A DNA stretch of 64,000 nt. Source: Leptolyngbyaceae cyanobacterium. Its GTDB lineage: Bacteria; Cyanobacteriota; Cyanobacteriia; Cyanobacteriales; Aerosakkonemataceae. The stretch spans positions 1 through 64,000 of the forward strand of contig DATNQN010000067.1 of the NCBI GenBank assembly GCA_036703985.1, in the 5' to 3' direction. Below are positions 36,664 to 45,957 of this stretch, in pieces. The notes beneath the pieces were generated by a model that did not search any database, was not told where the DNA came from, and was given only the letters and a program-made list of their open reading frames with translations. A program made the translations under genes and the position numbers. Each line of letters starts with the position of its first letter. Position 1 is the stretch's first letter.

Positions 36664-36701
36664 AAACAGGATTTACCTACTTATTATCTTTAATGGATGT
36701 G

Positions 36702-36742
36702 CGTTTTTTTTACCACAGATGCCCACAGATAAACACAGATGT
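36702..36742. repeat. ACAGATAAACACAGAT repeat, inverted copy
   Basis: It is the reverse-complement form of the element at 1046-1093, beginning with GTTTTTTTTACCACAGATG. It lies between the transpeptidase gene and the mraY terminator. Confidence 0.7.
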
Positions 36743-36810
36743 ATGCGATAGCTTTCTGCTGAGTGGACATATTTTTTGATGATTATTTAGATATATTTGG
36801 ATGTTTTTAT

Positions 36811-36846
36811 ATTAAATAATAGGGTGAGTAATCCTCACCCTATTTG
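36811..36846 (-). terminator. Terminator of mraY
   Basis: ATAGGGTGAG (36819-36828) and CTCACCCTAT (36834-36843) form a 10-bp stem with a five-base loop. On the minus strand T-rich sequence follows. It begins eight bases past the mraY stop. Confidence 0.85.
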
Positions 36847-36850
36847 GTAA

Positions 36851-37963
36851 CTAACGGATGAAAAAACAAAGCAAAACTAGAATTCCATTAATTGCATAAA
36901 ATGTAGCAACTACTTGAAGTTCCGACCAGCCAGAAAGTTCTAGATGGTGATGAATTGGTGCCATTTTGAATAGGCGTTTACCAACACCATCGGGGCCTTT
37001 GGTTGCTTTGTAATAACTTACTTGCGCGATTACTGAGAGGGTTTCTATTAAGAAAATACCGCTGAGGATTAACAGACTCCAAAGAGAATGGCTAAGAATG
37101 GCAACGGATGCCAAGGCACCTCCCAGTGCCAGAGAACCAGTATCTCCCATGAAAACTTTAGCTGGGTTGCGATTATGGGCGAGAAAACCCAAGCAACCAC
37201 CGCTAACGCAGGCGCAGAAAATCATCAATCCGGGGTAGGCGGGGGCAACTATGGCACCTAATCCTAATAATGCGATCGCGCAAAGTCCACCTGCCAATCC
37301 ATCTACGCCATCAGTAAGATTAGTCGCGTTACTTTCTGCAACTAGCACGAAAGCAGCTAACGGCCAAAACAGTAACCCTAACGGTAAACTTAAACCAAAA
37401 GGTAAATTTACCGTGGTAATAGTGGCAGGTTGACTGACAATTAACCACAAACAAAATAAGCTGGCAAAACCAATTTGCAAAGCTAATTTCATTTGTGGTG
37501 AAATACCATTGTTTGACTTGCGACGAAGAATTTGCCAGTCATCCAACCAACCGATAAACCCATAACTGAGAGTCAGCGCCGCTACAGCTAAAACTGGCAC
37601 TAAGTTAGCCAAACCTAATGCAAAGGCAGACCATAAAATTGCCGCAAAAACGCCGACTGGAATAAAGAAGATACCCCCCATTGTGGGAGTGCCGCCTTTT
37701 TTGAGATGGCTTTGCGGGCCATCCTCTCGAATTACTTGTCCGGCTTTTAGCGATCGCAAAAGCGGTACTACCCAGTGTCCTAACCCAGCAGTCCCTACCG
37801 CACACGCCCAAAAAGGCAAAGTCAGGGAAACGCTGGGGTGAAAAATTCTGCCAGTTTGGTAATCAAAAATCAGCGCTACCAAACTGAGCATAATTGCTAG
37901 CAAAACCGACAGGGTAGTGCCTGAAAAATTTAGTGACCTTAATTCCAATGATTTAGCATCCAC
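36851..37963 (-). CDS. mraY: Phospho-N-acetylmuramoyl-pentapeptide-transferase
   Basis: MraY transfers phospho-MurNAc-pentapeptide to undecaprenyl phosphate, making lipid I. The 370-residue protein has about ten membrane helices. It has the motifs QSHLKKGGTPTMGG, the DD pair in GWLDDWQILRR, ESNATNLTDGVDGLAGG, FMGDTGSLALGG and IHHHLELSGW, so the active site is complete. The N-terminus begins with GTG at 37963, about 30 residues longer than E. coli MraY. It is not in a division/cell-wall cluster here; it has its own terminator. Confidence 0.96.
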   Translation of the reverse strand: MDAKSLELRSLNFSGTTLSVLLAIMLSLVALIFDYQTGRIFHPSVSLTLPFWACAVGTAGLGHWVVPLLRSLKAGQVIREDGPQSHLKKGGTPTMGGIFFIPVGVFAAILWSAFALGLANLVPVLAVAALTLSYGFIGWLDDWQILRRKSNNGISPQMKLALQIGFASLFCLWLIVSQPATITTVNLPFGLSLPLGLLFWPLAAFVLVAESNATNLTDGVDGLAGGLCAIALLGLGAIVAPAYPGLMIFCACVSGGCLGFLAHNRNPAKVFMGDTGSLALGGALASVAILSHSLWSLLILSGIFLIETLSVIAQVSYYKATKGPDGVGKRLFKMAPIHHHLELSGWSELQVVATFYAINGILVLLCFFIR

Positions 37964-38046
37964 GAGACTGCTATTTCACTCCACACAACACCTTCACACT
38001 TCTATTCAGTCTTCGATAAATCGGGATATAACCCTTTTTGGACAGG

Positions 38047-38289
38047 TCACTCTATATCATCAACAGCATCGTCATCATCATCAATTTCGTCATACACCAT
38101 ATCGTCGCCACCCATCAATTGATCGATTTCCTCTTCATCATCTAAATAGGAGTCAGCATCATGATCCTCTCGCGCGAGTAGACGACCTGTAACTTCTAAC
38201 CAATCTAAAATAGAAGTTTCTTGTTTGACGGGAATCACGGCGGCGGGTTCGTCGATTGGTTCTTCACGCAAAGAAGGGTTATAGACCAT
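38047..38289 (-). CDS. DUF3134 family acidic protein
   Basis: This 80-residue cyanobacterial protein of unknown function has VYNPSLREEP at the N-terminus and SILDWLEVTGRLLARE in the middle. The rest is strongly acidic, ending in runs of Asp (DEIDDDDDAVDD). Such a charge suggests an unfolded tail that binds basic partners or metal, which is inference. It is divergent from the fibrillin gene and co-directional with mraY 83 bases away. Confidence 0.82.
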   Translation of the reverse strand: MVYNPSLREEPIDEPAAVIPVKQETSILDWLEVTGRLLAREDHDADSYLDDEEEIDQLMGGDDMVYDEIDDDDDAVDDIE

Positions 38290-38547
38290 ACTAGTGTTTA
38301 GCAGAATTCCGCTACAAATTAGACAATTAGAGTTTAGCAGTTATTAAAACAGAATTCAGGAGTCTCCAAGTCAGAATTCAGCATGGAATGGGAGTTCGAC
38401 TGGTAGATAAATCAAGTAGTATAAGACTTCTATCAAATCTAGAATCGCGATCGTAGAGTTGGTTGTCATACACCCGACAGATGAAGTAAAACCAAGCTAG
38501 AAACCAGTATCCTGACTTGTGAAGCAGTTTATAAGAGGTAATTCGGT

Positions 38548-39132
38548 ATGATTGGTAAAGCGTCACTGCTAGAGGCAATTGCAGGCAAAAATCGCGGACT
38601 GTTGGCAACGGAAGCCGAAAAACAAGCAATTATGGCGCTGGTTGCTCAATTGGAAGACCGCAACCCCACTCCTCGACCAACAGAAGCAGCACATTTACTC
38701 GATGGTAATTGGCGACTTCTTTACACCACCAGTAGCGAACTTTTAGGCATTGATAACGTACCATTTCTCAAACTAGGTCAAATTTATCAATGCGTCCGTG
38801 CAAAAGAAGCCAAAATCTACAACATCGCGGAAGTTTACGGGTTACCCTTTTTGGAAGTAATTATCAGCGTTACTGCCCAGTTTACCCCTGTTTCCGAACG
38901 GCGAGTTAATGTCAAATTCGAGCGAGCAATTAGCGGGTTACAAAGATTGATTGATTATCAATCTCCCGATTATTTTATAAATGAGATTGAATCTGGTAAA
39001 AAGTTTTTAGCTATTGACTTTAGCATTGCCGATCGCGAACAGAAAGGCTGGCTGGATATCACCTATCTCGATGAAGATTTACGAATCGGTCGAGGCAATG
39101 TCGGCAGTGTATTCGTCCTAACTAAAAACTAA
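38548..39132 (+). CDS. PAP/fibrillin domain protein
   Basis: This 194-residue member of the plastid lipid-associated protein (fibrillin) family has LLDGNWRLLYTTSSELLG near residues 51-68, a beta-barrel body (FLKLGQIYQCVRAKEAKIYN), and the end YLDEDLRIGRGNVGSVFVL. These lipocalin-like proteins bind lipophilic molecules at thylakoids and plastoglobules and protect against photo-oxidation. No signal peptide is visible. ATG 38548 follows GAGG at a good distance. The next gene begins soon after in the same direction. Confidence 0.9.
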   Translation: MIGKASLLEAIAGKNRGLLATEAEKQAIMALVAQLEDRNPTPRPTEAAHLLDGNWRLLYTTSSELLGIDNVPFLKLGQIYQCVRAKEAKIYNIAEVYGLPFLEVIISVTAQFTPVSERRVNVKFERAISGLQRLIDYQSPDYFINEIESGKKFLAIDFSIADREQKGWLDITYLDEDLRIGRGNVGSVFVLTKN

Positions 39133-39183
39133 AATACTTAGCGATATTTCAAATGACCAATGACAAATGACCAATCACAAACT

Positions 39184-39966
39184 ATGCGCTTATCCCAAAG
39201 ACACCTAAACCTTTTATCAACTTGTCCTCGCAAGTATCAACACAGCTTCTTGGATCAACTCAGTTTATTAACCACTCCAGAACAACAAGAACGGATCGAC
39301 TGGGGTAGCCATTTTCACTTGTTAATGCAGCAACGGGAATTAGGCTTGCCAATAGAATCGATCGTGCAAGAAGATGCCAAAATGCAAAAATGGATAACCG
39401 CTTTAGTCAGTGCAGCCCCAGAAATTTTAACCCCCAATACCAGTAAAAAAATATTTCGGGAAAGCGAACATTGTCGGGTAATCAATTTTCAAGGATACGT
39501 GCTGACAGTGGTTTACGATCTGTTGATTGCTGAAGAGAAACAAGCGCAAATTTTAGATTGGAAAACATACCCGTTACCGAAAAATCGCCGATGGTTGGAA
39601 CGTGACTGGCAAACTCGTTTATATTTGTATGTTTTGGCAGAAACAAGCGATTATTCACCAGAACAAATTTCGATGAGTTATTGGTTCGTACAATCTCAAC
39701 CAGAACCACAAAGTTTAAAATTTAGTTATGATGCAGGATTGCACGAACAAACACGCCGGGATTTAACCAAATTGTTGGATAAATTGAATCATTGGCTGGA
39801 AAATTACGAAAATGGCGAAGAGTTTCCCCAAGTGGCTGAAGGTGCGAAGGAGTGCGACTTTTGCCAGTTTGCAATCAGATGCGATCGCAATTTAGAAAAA
39901 GAGGAAAATGAAGATAACAAACAGTTGATAACCAATTTAGCTAAAATAGAAGAAGTTTCGATTTGA
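39184..39966 (+). CDS. PD-(D/E)XK nuclease with Cas4/AddB-like cysteine cluster
   Basis: In a protein of 260 residues the nuclease core has GSHFHLLMQ, the acidic metal ligand region VVYDLL and the ILDWKTYPLP motif (D-x-K), then QTRLYLYVLAE as motif IV. One cysteine in LSTCPRKYQ and three near the C-terminus (CDFCQFAIRC) match the split 4Fe-4S cluster of AddB/Cas4-type nucleases. ATG 39184 is preferred because the eight codons before it consist of the ATGACCAATGAC intergenic repeat. No cas genes are nearby, so a DNA-repair role is more likely. It converges on the DUF29 gene. Confidence 0.85.
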   Translation: MRLSQRHLNLLSTCPRKYQHSFLDQLSLLTTPEQQERIDWGSHFHLLMQQRELGLPIESIVQEDAKMQKWITALVSAAPEILTPNTSKKIFRESEHCRVINFQGYVLTVVYDLLIAEEKQAQILDWKTYPLPKNRRWLERDWQTRLYLYVLAETSDYSPEQISMSYWFVQSQPEPQSLKFSYDAGLHEQTRRDLTKLLDKLNHWLENYENGEEFPQVAEGAKECDFCQFAIRCDRNLEKEENEDNKQLITNLAKIEEVSI

Positions 39967-40047
39967 GCAGAATTTAACAATAATTTATCTGTTCAAACAA
40001 AACATGATAAAAATTAAAGTTGAATGAAAACAATTATGCTTGTACTT

Positions 40048-40081
40048 AGAAACCCGGTTTCTTTAAGAAACCGGGTTTCTG
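40048..40081. terminator. Bidirectional hairpin from the AGAAACCCGG repeat, copy 3
   Basis: AGAAACCCGGTTTCTT (40048-40063) and AAGAAACCGGGTTTCT (40065-40080) form a perfect 16-bp inverted repeat with a single-base centre. It lies three bases before the DUF29 stop and about 80 past the nuclease stop, between two convergent genes, where it could terminate both. Each arm is itself nearly palindromic. Confidence 0.7.
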
Positions 40082-40083
40082 TT

Positions 40084-40575
40084 TTATTCCCATTCCCGAT
40101 CTGATTCTATACCTGGAAAAAAATTAGCATCTAATATTTGCTCTAAATTATAAGCACATTCAGACGGAAAAACTTTGTAACTTAAAGAAGTTTCGCGTAC
40201 AGCTAAATCTAACCCATCTTCGGAAGCTTCCCCTAATGCTTCCGGTAAATAAGATTTCAAACTGGGATTTTTTTTCAGTAATCTATGAATGCGGCGACGC
40301 TGTTCTCGGATGGTAGCAAACCAACTTCTAGAACGATTTTCTGACTGAAACTCCCACTTAAGCAGATGTCCGATTAAAATTCCTAAACGGTTCACTAGTT
40401 CTTGTTGTTCTTGCTTCCCCAAAGATTCGATCTCCTCCACCAAATTTGAGATATCTAAACATTCCAAATTCCCTTCTCGAAGTAATTTTGCCTGTTCTTG
40501 CGTCCAGGCATAGAAGTCTGTATCGTATAGTTGGGAAGATTTAAATTTAGAAGCTGTTATTGGTGATTGAGTCAT
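40084..40575 (-). CDS. DUF29 family protein
   Basis: This 163-residue protein of a family very common in multicellular cyanobacteria has YDTDFYAWTQEQAKLLREG, DISNLVEEIESLGKQEQQEL and a LLKWEFQSENRSRSWFATI segment. It is soluble and helical. Function is unknown; the family expands near mobile and toxin-like genes, but nothing here shows that role. It converges with the nuclease gene across a hairpin repeat. Confidence 0.88.
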   Translation of the reverse strand: MTQSPITASKFKSSQLYDTDFYAWTQEQAKLLREGNLECLDISNLVEEIESLGKQEQQELVNRLGILIGHLLKWEFQSENRSRSWFATIREQRRRIHRLLKKNPSLKSYLPEALGEASEDGLDLAVRETSLSYKVFPSECAYNLEQILDANFFPGIESDREWE

Positions 40576-40634
40576 TGCGATCGCTTCCTTATGTTCATGT
40601 TCTATAGCAATCCTAAATGAATTGCGAACAACTA

Positions 40635-40682
40635 AACCCCTCCCAACCCTCCCCTTGGTAAGGGGAGGGCTAGGGTGGGGTT
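40635..40682. repeat. AACCCC...GGGGTT palindromic repeat
   Basis: AACCCCTCCCAACCCTCCCC and GGGGAGGGCTAGGGTGGGGTT face each other around TTGGTAA, an imperfect inverted repeat with ~20-base arms. I recall this as a common interspersed element in cyanobacterial genomes. It lies between the DUF29 gene and the cyclase gene; the rest of that spacer shows nothing. Confidence 0.8.
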
Positions 40683-40868
40683 GATTACTTAAATAGGATC
40701 GCTATATCTTAACATTTTGACTAATTATTTAATCAGTTAATAGTGCGATCGCGTAGCCCGGTGTATCTGTATCGCAACAGCAATGTGTAGAATTGATAAT
40801 TCCAAAAATCGTTGTGCTACTATGCGTTTAAAAACCTCGATCGCACCAGCACCAGCAGACTTAATCTA

Positions 40869-43800
40869 ATGCTATTCCAATCTCTCTCTATCGGCAAAAA
40901 ATTTCGTCTTCGCACCACCCTAATCGTGCCCTTTTTGTTGCAAATTATTGCTACCACTGGGCTGGTAGGATTCATTGTCTACAGGAGTGGAGAGCGCACA
41001 GTCAACGCTGTGGCGAGTCAGTTGCGAAATGAATTAGCTACCCGCATTTACGAAAAATTAGCTTCCTATGCTGAAATTCCTCACGCAATAAATAGATTGA
41101 ATGCCAGCGCCGTCACCAAGGGAAATATTGATATTCTCAATGTCAAAGGAGAACTTGCTTTCTGGCAGCAAATGCAGATTTATCCCCTGCTAAGTTACGT
41201 CTACTGTGGCGATGAAAATGGGGCGTTCATTGGCATCGGATACCAGCAAAGCGATACATTAATTTTGGAGTACAGCAATTCATCGACTAACTTCATTTCA
41301 CAAAATATCGCGCTTGACAATCAAGGAAATCGCAAGGTCAAGATCGGTACGTTTCCCAAGCCCTACGATCCTCGCTTGCGTCCTTGGTATCAAGCGGCGA
41401 AAGCAACAGGAGGGGCTACTTGGAGTGAAATTTATCTAGATTTTACAACCCTATTTCCAACTTTGACCGCTAGTATTCCGGTCTATAACGCGGTTGATGG
41501 TTCGTTCATTGGTTCCTGTGCAACCGATGTTTTTTTGCCACGAGAACTCAACAAATTTCTTCAAACTTTGAAAATTGGTAAGACAGGAACCGCCTTTATT
41601 ATCGAGCGTTCAGGACTGTTAGTAGCCACTTCCACACCAGAACCGATGACTCAAGGGAATGGAGAAAACACCAAACGTCTCTACGCCGAGAAAAGTACTA
41701 ATTCTGTGATTCAGAGTACTGCTACGTATTTGAAAACTCACTCCCAAAATATCGGGCAAATTCAATCAGTTCAACAACTGGAATTTAGCTTGAAGGGCGA
41801 GCGGCAATATGTCCAAGTGGTGCCGTTTCAAAATCGCAATATCGATTGGTTGATCGTGCTGACAATTCCCGAATCAGACTTTATGACAGAGATTCATGCA
41901 GGTCAGCGAAATGCCTTATTGTTGAGTTTAGCAGCGCTGGGAGTGTCGATCGCGGTTGGCATTCTCACCGCTCGTTTAATTACTCAACCCATTCTCAGAT
42001 TAACTCAAGCCTCTCAAGATTTAGCGAAAGGCAATCTCGATCGACAGGTAGAAAATAAGGATGTTATTGAGATTGAAGAAATTGACACCCTAGAACAGTC
42101 TTTCAACAGTATGGCAGCCCAACTCAAAGCCTTCTTTACTACTCTGGAAGCGCAAAAAGAAACCCTCGCCAACCAAAATGAAGAATTACAAAATCTCGAT
42201 CGACTTAAAGACGAATTTTTAGCCAATACCTCTCACGAACTCCGTACTCCTCTCAATGGCATTATTGGCATTGCCGAATCCTTGATTGATGGTGCAACTG
42301 GAGAACTTTCCACGCCTACCCAAGCTAACCTACAATTAATTGTCTCCAGCGGTCGTCGTCTAGCTAGCTTAATTAACGATATTCTTGATTTCTCCAAACT
42401 AAAACACCAAAATCTCGAACTGAAATTAACTCCCGTTGATTTAAGAACAATTACTCAGATCGTTCTTACCCTCAGCCAACCTTTAGCCTACCAGAAAAAT
42501 TTACAGTTAATTAACGCTATTTCCGAAGACTTACCCAGCGCCTCAGCTGACGAAAATCGCTTACAACAAATTCTGCATAACTTGATTGGCAATGCGATTA
42601 AATTCACTCCGTCAGGCAGGATTGAAATCTCAGCCAAACTGACATCTCCCGTAGCTTCTCCCGATGGAAAGAATCTATTAGCCGTCACGATTGCCGATAC
42701 GGGTATCGGTATTTCTGAAGATAAGTTCGATCGCATTTTTCAATCTTTTGAACAAGCGGAAGGAGCAACTGCCAGAGAATATGGCGGGACTGGATTAGGG
42801 CTGGCAGTTACCAAACAACTGGTAGAATTACATGGTGGTGAAATTAGCGTCCAGTCGCAAGTCGGTATCGGTTCTCAGTTTACCTTTACTTTACCCCTTT
42901 CTCAAGAAAAAGCTAAGGTAGTTCAACCACCAGTTGAAACAATCCCACCTAGCTTTAATTCTGAATTAATTAGTTTAGTTCCCCTCCAAAAAGCTGCTAG
43001 TATTGCTAACGATAACCAACAATTCAAAATTCTCATCGTTGATGATGAACCGATTAATCGTCAGGTTTTAATTAACAACCTTTCTCTTCATAATTACACT
43101 TCCCTTGAAGCAAGTAATGGGGAAGAAGCTTTAGCTGCCATCGAAAATGGTTTTATTCCCGACTTGATCTTACTTGATTTGATGATGCCTCGGATGACGG
43201 GCTACGAAGTTTGTCAGAAAATTCGCGAACGCTTTCCCGCTCACGAACTTCCTATTGTGATGTTAACAGCGAAAAATCAAGTTGAAAACATCGTCGATGG
43301 ATTTACATCAGGCGCTAATGATTATCTCGCTAAACCGATTCAAAAACAAGAAATGCTAGCGCGGATGAAGACTCATTTAAACTTAGCTAAGCTCACTTTA
43401 GCCTACGGACGATTTGTACCGCGAGATTTTCTCAACTTTTTAGGTAAAGAAAGCATTATTGACGTGCAAATTGGCAATCAAGTACAGCAAGAAATGACGG
43501 TGATGTTTGCCGATATTCGCTCTTTTACAACCTTGTCAGAAGGTATGACACCCCAAGAAACTTTTAATTTCATTAATGCCTATTTAAGCCGAGTTAGTCC
43601 TGCGATTAGAGAACATCAAGGGTTTATCGATAAGTATATTGGCGATGCGATTATGGCGCTGTTTCCCCATTCGGCAGATGGGGCGGTGCAAGCAGCCATT
43701 TCTATGCAGCAAAAAGTAGCAATTTTTAATGAAGAACGACAGCAAAAAGGGCTAGAAACTATCTCGATCGGCATTGGTTTACATACGGGTAATTTAATGC

Positions 43801-44261
43801 TAGGAACGATCGGGGAATCAGAACGTATGGAAACTACAGTTATTGCTGATGCGGTTAATTTAGCTTCTCGTTTGGAAGGTTTAACTAAATTATATGGAGC
43901 GGAAATTTTAATGAGCGTACACACTTTAATTAGGGTAGAAAGTATTCACAATTATAGTTTTAGATTTCTAGATCGGGTGCGAGTGAAAGGAAAAAATAAT
44001 GTAGTAGCAATTTATGAGTTATATGATGAATCGGCTGGCTTATCGAATCAATTAAAAACCGAAACTAAAAGTATTTTTGAAGCAGCGGTAATGGCGTATA
44101 ATCGACAAGATTTTGTGGGTGTACAGCCGATATTCGAGGAAATTTTTAGGAAAAATCCTGAAGATAAAGCCGCACAAATTTACTTAAAACGCTGTCATCA
44201 TTATTTACAGTATGGAGTTCCGGAAGGATGGGATGGTGTCACAGATTTCGATTTTAAGTAA
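40869..44261 (+). CDS. Sensor kinase-receiver-adenylate cyclase fusion
   Basis: This 1130-residue membrane protein joins six modules. They are a first helix (about 15-40), a dCache-like extracytoplasmic sensor to ~330, a second helix, HAMP (about 360-410), a HisKA/HATPase kinase with H456 (TSHELRTPLNG), a receiver domain with D770 (LILLDLMMPRMTG), and a class III nucleotide cyclase. The cyclase has metal aspartates near 882 (FADIR) and 926 (KYIGDAIM). A lysine and an aspartate (VIADAVNLASRLE) in the purine pocket favour ATP, so cAMP is the likely product. A ~75-residue tail follows. ATG 40869 is chosen over TTG 40812. It probably couples an external ligand to cAMP through an internal phosphorelay. 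Confidence 0.92.
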   Translation: MLFQSLSIGKKFRLRTTLIVPFLLQIIATTGLVGFIVYRSGERTVNAVASQLRNELATRIYEKLASYAEIPHAINRLNASAVTKGNIDILNVKGELAFWQQMQIYPLLSYVYCGDENGAFIGIGYQQSDTLILEYSNSSTNFISQNIALDNQGNRKVKIGTFPKPYDPRLRPWYQAAKATGGATWSEIYLDFTTLFPTLTASIPVYNAVDGSFIGSCATDVFLPRELNKFLQTLKIGKTGTAFIIERSGLLVATSTPEPMTQGNGENTKRLYAEKSTNSVIQSTATYLKTHSQNIGQIQSVQQLEFSLKGERQYVQVVPFQNRNIDWLIVLTIPESDFMTEIHAGQRNALLLSLAALGVSIAVGILTARLITQPILRLTQASQDLAKGNLDRQVENKDVIEIEEIDTLEQSFNSMAAQLKAFFTTLEAQKETLANQNEELQNLDRLKDEFLANTSHELRTPLNGIIGIAESLIDGATGELSTPTQANLQLIVSSGRRLASLINDILDFSKLKHQNLELKLTPVDLRTITQIVLTLSQPLAYQKNLQLINAISEDLPSASADENRLQQILHNLIGNAIKFTPSGRIEISAKLTSPVASPDGKNLLAVTIADTGIGISEDKFDRIFQSFEQAEGATAREYGGTGLGLAVTKQLVELHGGEISVQSQVGIGSQFTFTLPLSQEKAKVVQPPVETIPPSFNSELISLVPLQKAASIANDNQQFKILIVDDEPINRQVLINNLSLHNYTSLEASNGEEALAAIENGFIPDLILLDLMMPRMTGYEVCQKIRERFPAHELPIVMLTAKNQVENIVDGFTSGANDYLAKPIQKQEMLARMKTHLNLAKLTLAYGRFVPRDFLNFLGKESIIDVQIGNQVQQEMTVMFADIRSFTTLSEGMTPQETFNFINAYLSRVSPAIREHQGFIDKYIGDAIMALFPHSADGAVQAAISMQQKVAIFNEERQQKGLETISIGIGLHTGNLMLGTIGESERMETTVIADAVNLASRLEGLTKLYGAEILMSVHTLIRVESIHNYSFRFLDRVRVKGKNNVVAIYELYDESAGLSNQLKTETKSIFEAAVMAYNRQDFVGVQPIFEEIFRKNPEDKAAQIYLKRCHHYLQYGVPEGWDGVTDFDFK

Positions 44262-44285
44262 TTATAGCAACAAGGCTATATAATA

Positions 44286-44957
44286 CTACAAAGTAGCAAT
44301 TTGTTGAGCAAACCACATCGCCGCCATCCCATTTCCTTGTGCCAGCATTTTCAAAGTTTCCGATAACAAAGCTATTGGCAAACCTTCCATAACTCCTGAA
44401 AATTCACATTCCTGATATTTTCCATTCTCCTGCAACCGAAATGCTAATACTCTTTCGCCTTTTATATCCACCACCCAATATTCGGGAACTTTTAGGGCTG
44501 CATACAACCGTTTCTTTTCATCTAAATCAGTTGCCAAAGTCGTATCGGCAATTTCGCAAACTAAATCCGGTACTCGCCATTTATCTAGATTAATTTTACG
44601 CGGTTCTCCAGTTTGCCATTGCGGGAAATTTCCACCGACATATAAAACTCGATCGGGCGCACCTCCACCTACATTTGGCTTCTCAATTACACAGCCACCC
44701 AAGTCATCGAAAGCTTGTCCTCCTTTGCTTGTAAACCAAAAACCAAACACAAGTGTTAAAAGATTGTTAAATCGAGCGTGGTTAATTCCTTCGTTACCCA
44801 TATCAATCAAAAGATATCCTTCATAAAAAAATATCCTGGCTGATTCCAAAGTTGGATCTTCGCAGGCATTTATATAATCTTCCCATGTAGCGGTCTGCCA
44901 TTGAGCAATTGCAATATTATTTGACGGACTAATAGTAGATGAAGTTAGGTTAACCAT
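44286..44957 (-). CDS. Uma2 family (DUF820) PD-(D/E)XK nuclease-fold protein
   Basis: This 223-residue member of the very large cyanobacterial Uma2 family has the fold-defining VPDLVCEIAD acidic motif, EKKRLYAALKVPEYWVVD and GGGAPDRVLYVGG. These proteins look like type II restriction-endonuclease-fold enzymes, but their biological role is unproven. It is a single gene converging on the cyclase gene. Confidence 0.88.
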   Translation of the reverse strand: MVNLTSSTISPSNNIAIAQWQTATWEDYINACEDPTLESARIFFYEGYLLIDMGNEGINHARFNNLLTLVFGFWFTSKGGQAFDDLGGCVIEKPNVGGGAPDRVLYVGGNFPQWQTGEPRKINLDKWRVPDLVCEIADTTLATDLDEKKRLYAALKVPEYWVVDIKGERVLAFRLQENGKYQECEFSGVMEGLPIALLSETLKMLAQGNGMAAMWFAQQIATL

Positions 44958-45180
44958 AATTGATAAAGCAGGATAGTAGGCGATCGGACCAAAATAATTG
45001 GCAAGGTTAAGCGAAATGATAATATTATTCTAGTTTAACATTAGAGTTATATCAAATATTTAAGTACTAGCAATAGTAGTAATTTTTGATTATTGCTACA
45101 AGTGGTTTCTCTGTTGGCTTTCTCGCTCGCATCTATTTTAGAGCTAAATTAGGAAGAGAGAAACTAACTAAATCTAATTT

Positions 45181-45843
45181 ATGACAAACTCAGATAGAAA
45201 TGATGGCACATCTTTTAACTACAACTCCATCCAAGTTCGCAACATGGAAATAGATGACCTCGCACCCGTTTATCACTTAGGGGAAGATGTGTTTACCAGC
45301 GATTTGTATCCTTATTTATATCGCACTTGGGATGAATGGGAAGTACTCGGACTTTATAATACCGATCCCGAATACTGTTTGGTGGCGGAAGTAGACGAAC
45401 AACTAGCAGGATTCATTTTGGGAACCATTATCAGCAAGTCATCTTGGACTTATGGATACATTATCTGGCTGGGAATCAATCCTAACTTTCAGCGACGGGG
45501 CGTAGGAGACAAACTGGTTGATAAATTAGTAGAAAGGATGATCGAAGATGGCGTGCGTTTCATGATGGTAGATACCGATCCTGCTAACGTTCCAGCCGTG
45601 AAGTTTTTTACTCGCAAAGGTTTTGGCAATATGCGCCAGCACGTTTTTTTATCGATGAATTTAAGTAAGCACGATTATTATGGCAGATTGATTGCTTACG
45701 AGAGAGAAAAAGCTGAGAGGGCTGCTTATCGGGGATCGCGCCGTCGTTCATCTTCTCCGCCTCAAGAAATTGTTAGCGAAGTGGCTACTAAAATAATGGT
45801 AAGTGAAACTCCTCCTATCTCTCAAGAAACTCAGGATATATAA
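45181..45843 (+). CDS. GNAT family N-acetyltransferase
   Basis: It transfers an acetyl group from acetyl-CoA to an unknown amine. In 220 residues the acetyl-CoA binding motif is LGINPNFQRRGVGDKLVDKL (about 98-117), followed by DTDPANVPAVKFFTRKGFG, typical of RimI-like members. The basic and Ser-rich C-terminal ~40 residues are outside the fold. A recJ gene follows in the same direction 114 bases on. Confidence 0.88.
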   Translation: MTNSDRNDGTSFNYNSIQVRNMEIDDLAPVYHLGEDVFTSDLYPYLYRTWDEWEVLGLYNTDPEYCLVAEVDEQLAGFILGTIISKSSWTYGYIIWLGINPNFQRRGVGDKLVDKLVERMIEDGVRFMMVDTDPANVPAVKFFTRKGFGNMRQHVFLSMNLSKHDYYGRLIAYEREKAERAAYRGSRRRSSSPPQEIVSEVATKIMVSETPPISQETQDI

Positions 45844-45957
45844 AAAATCGAGAGTTTAAATAAGGGGATTTAAATTTAAATATCTGCTATAAAGGATGAA
45901 GTATTAAATATCAAGTTTTCTACTTCATCTCTTTTAGTTTAGCTTAAAAAAAATCCC

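Noticed and set aside
39184..39966. PD-(D/E)XK nuclease considered as Cas4
   Set aside because: The cysteine pattern fits, but there is no CRISPR array or other cas gene, and AddB-like stand-alone nucleases share the pattern.
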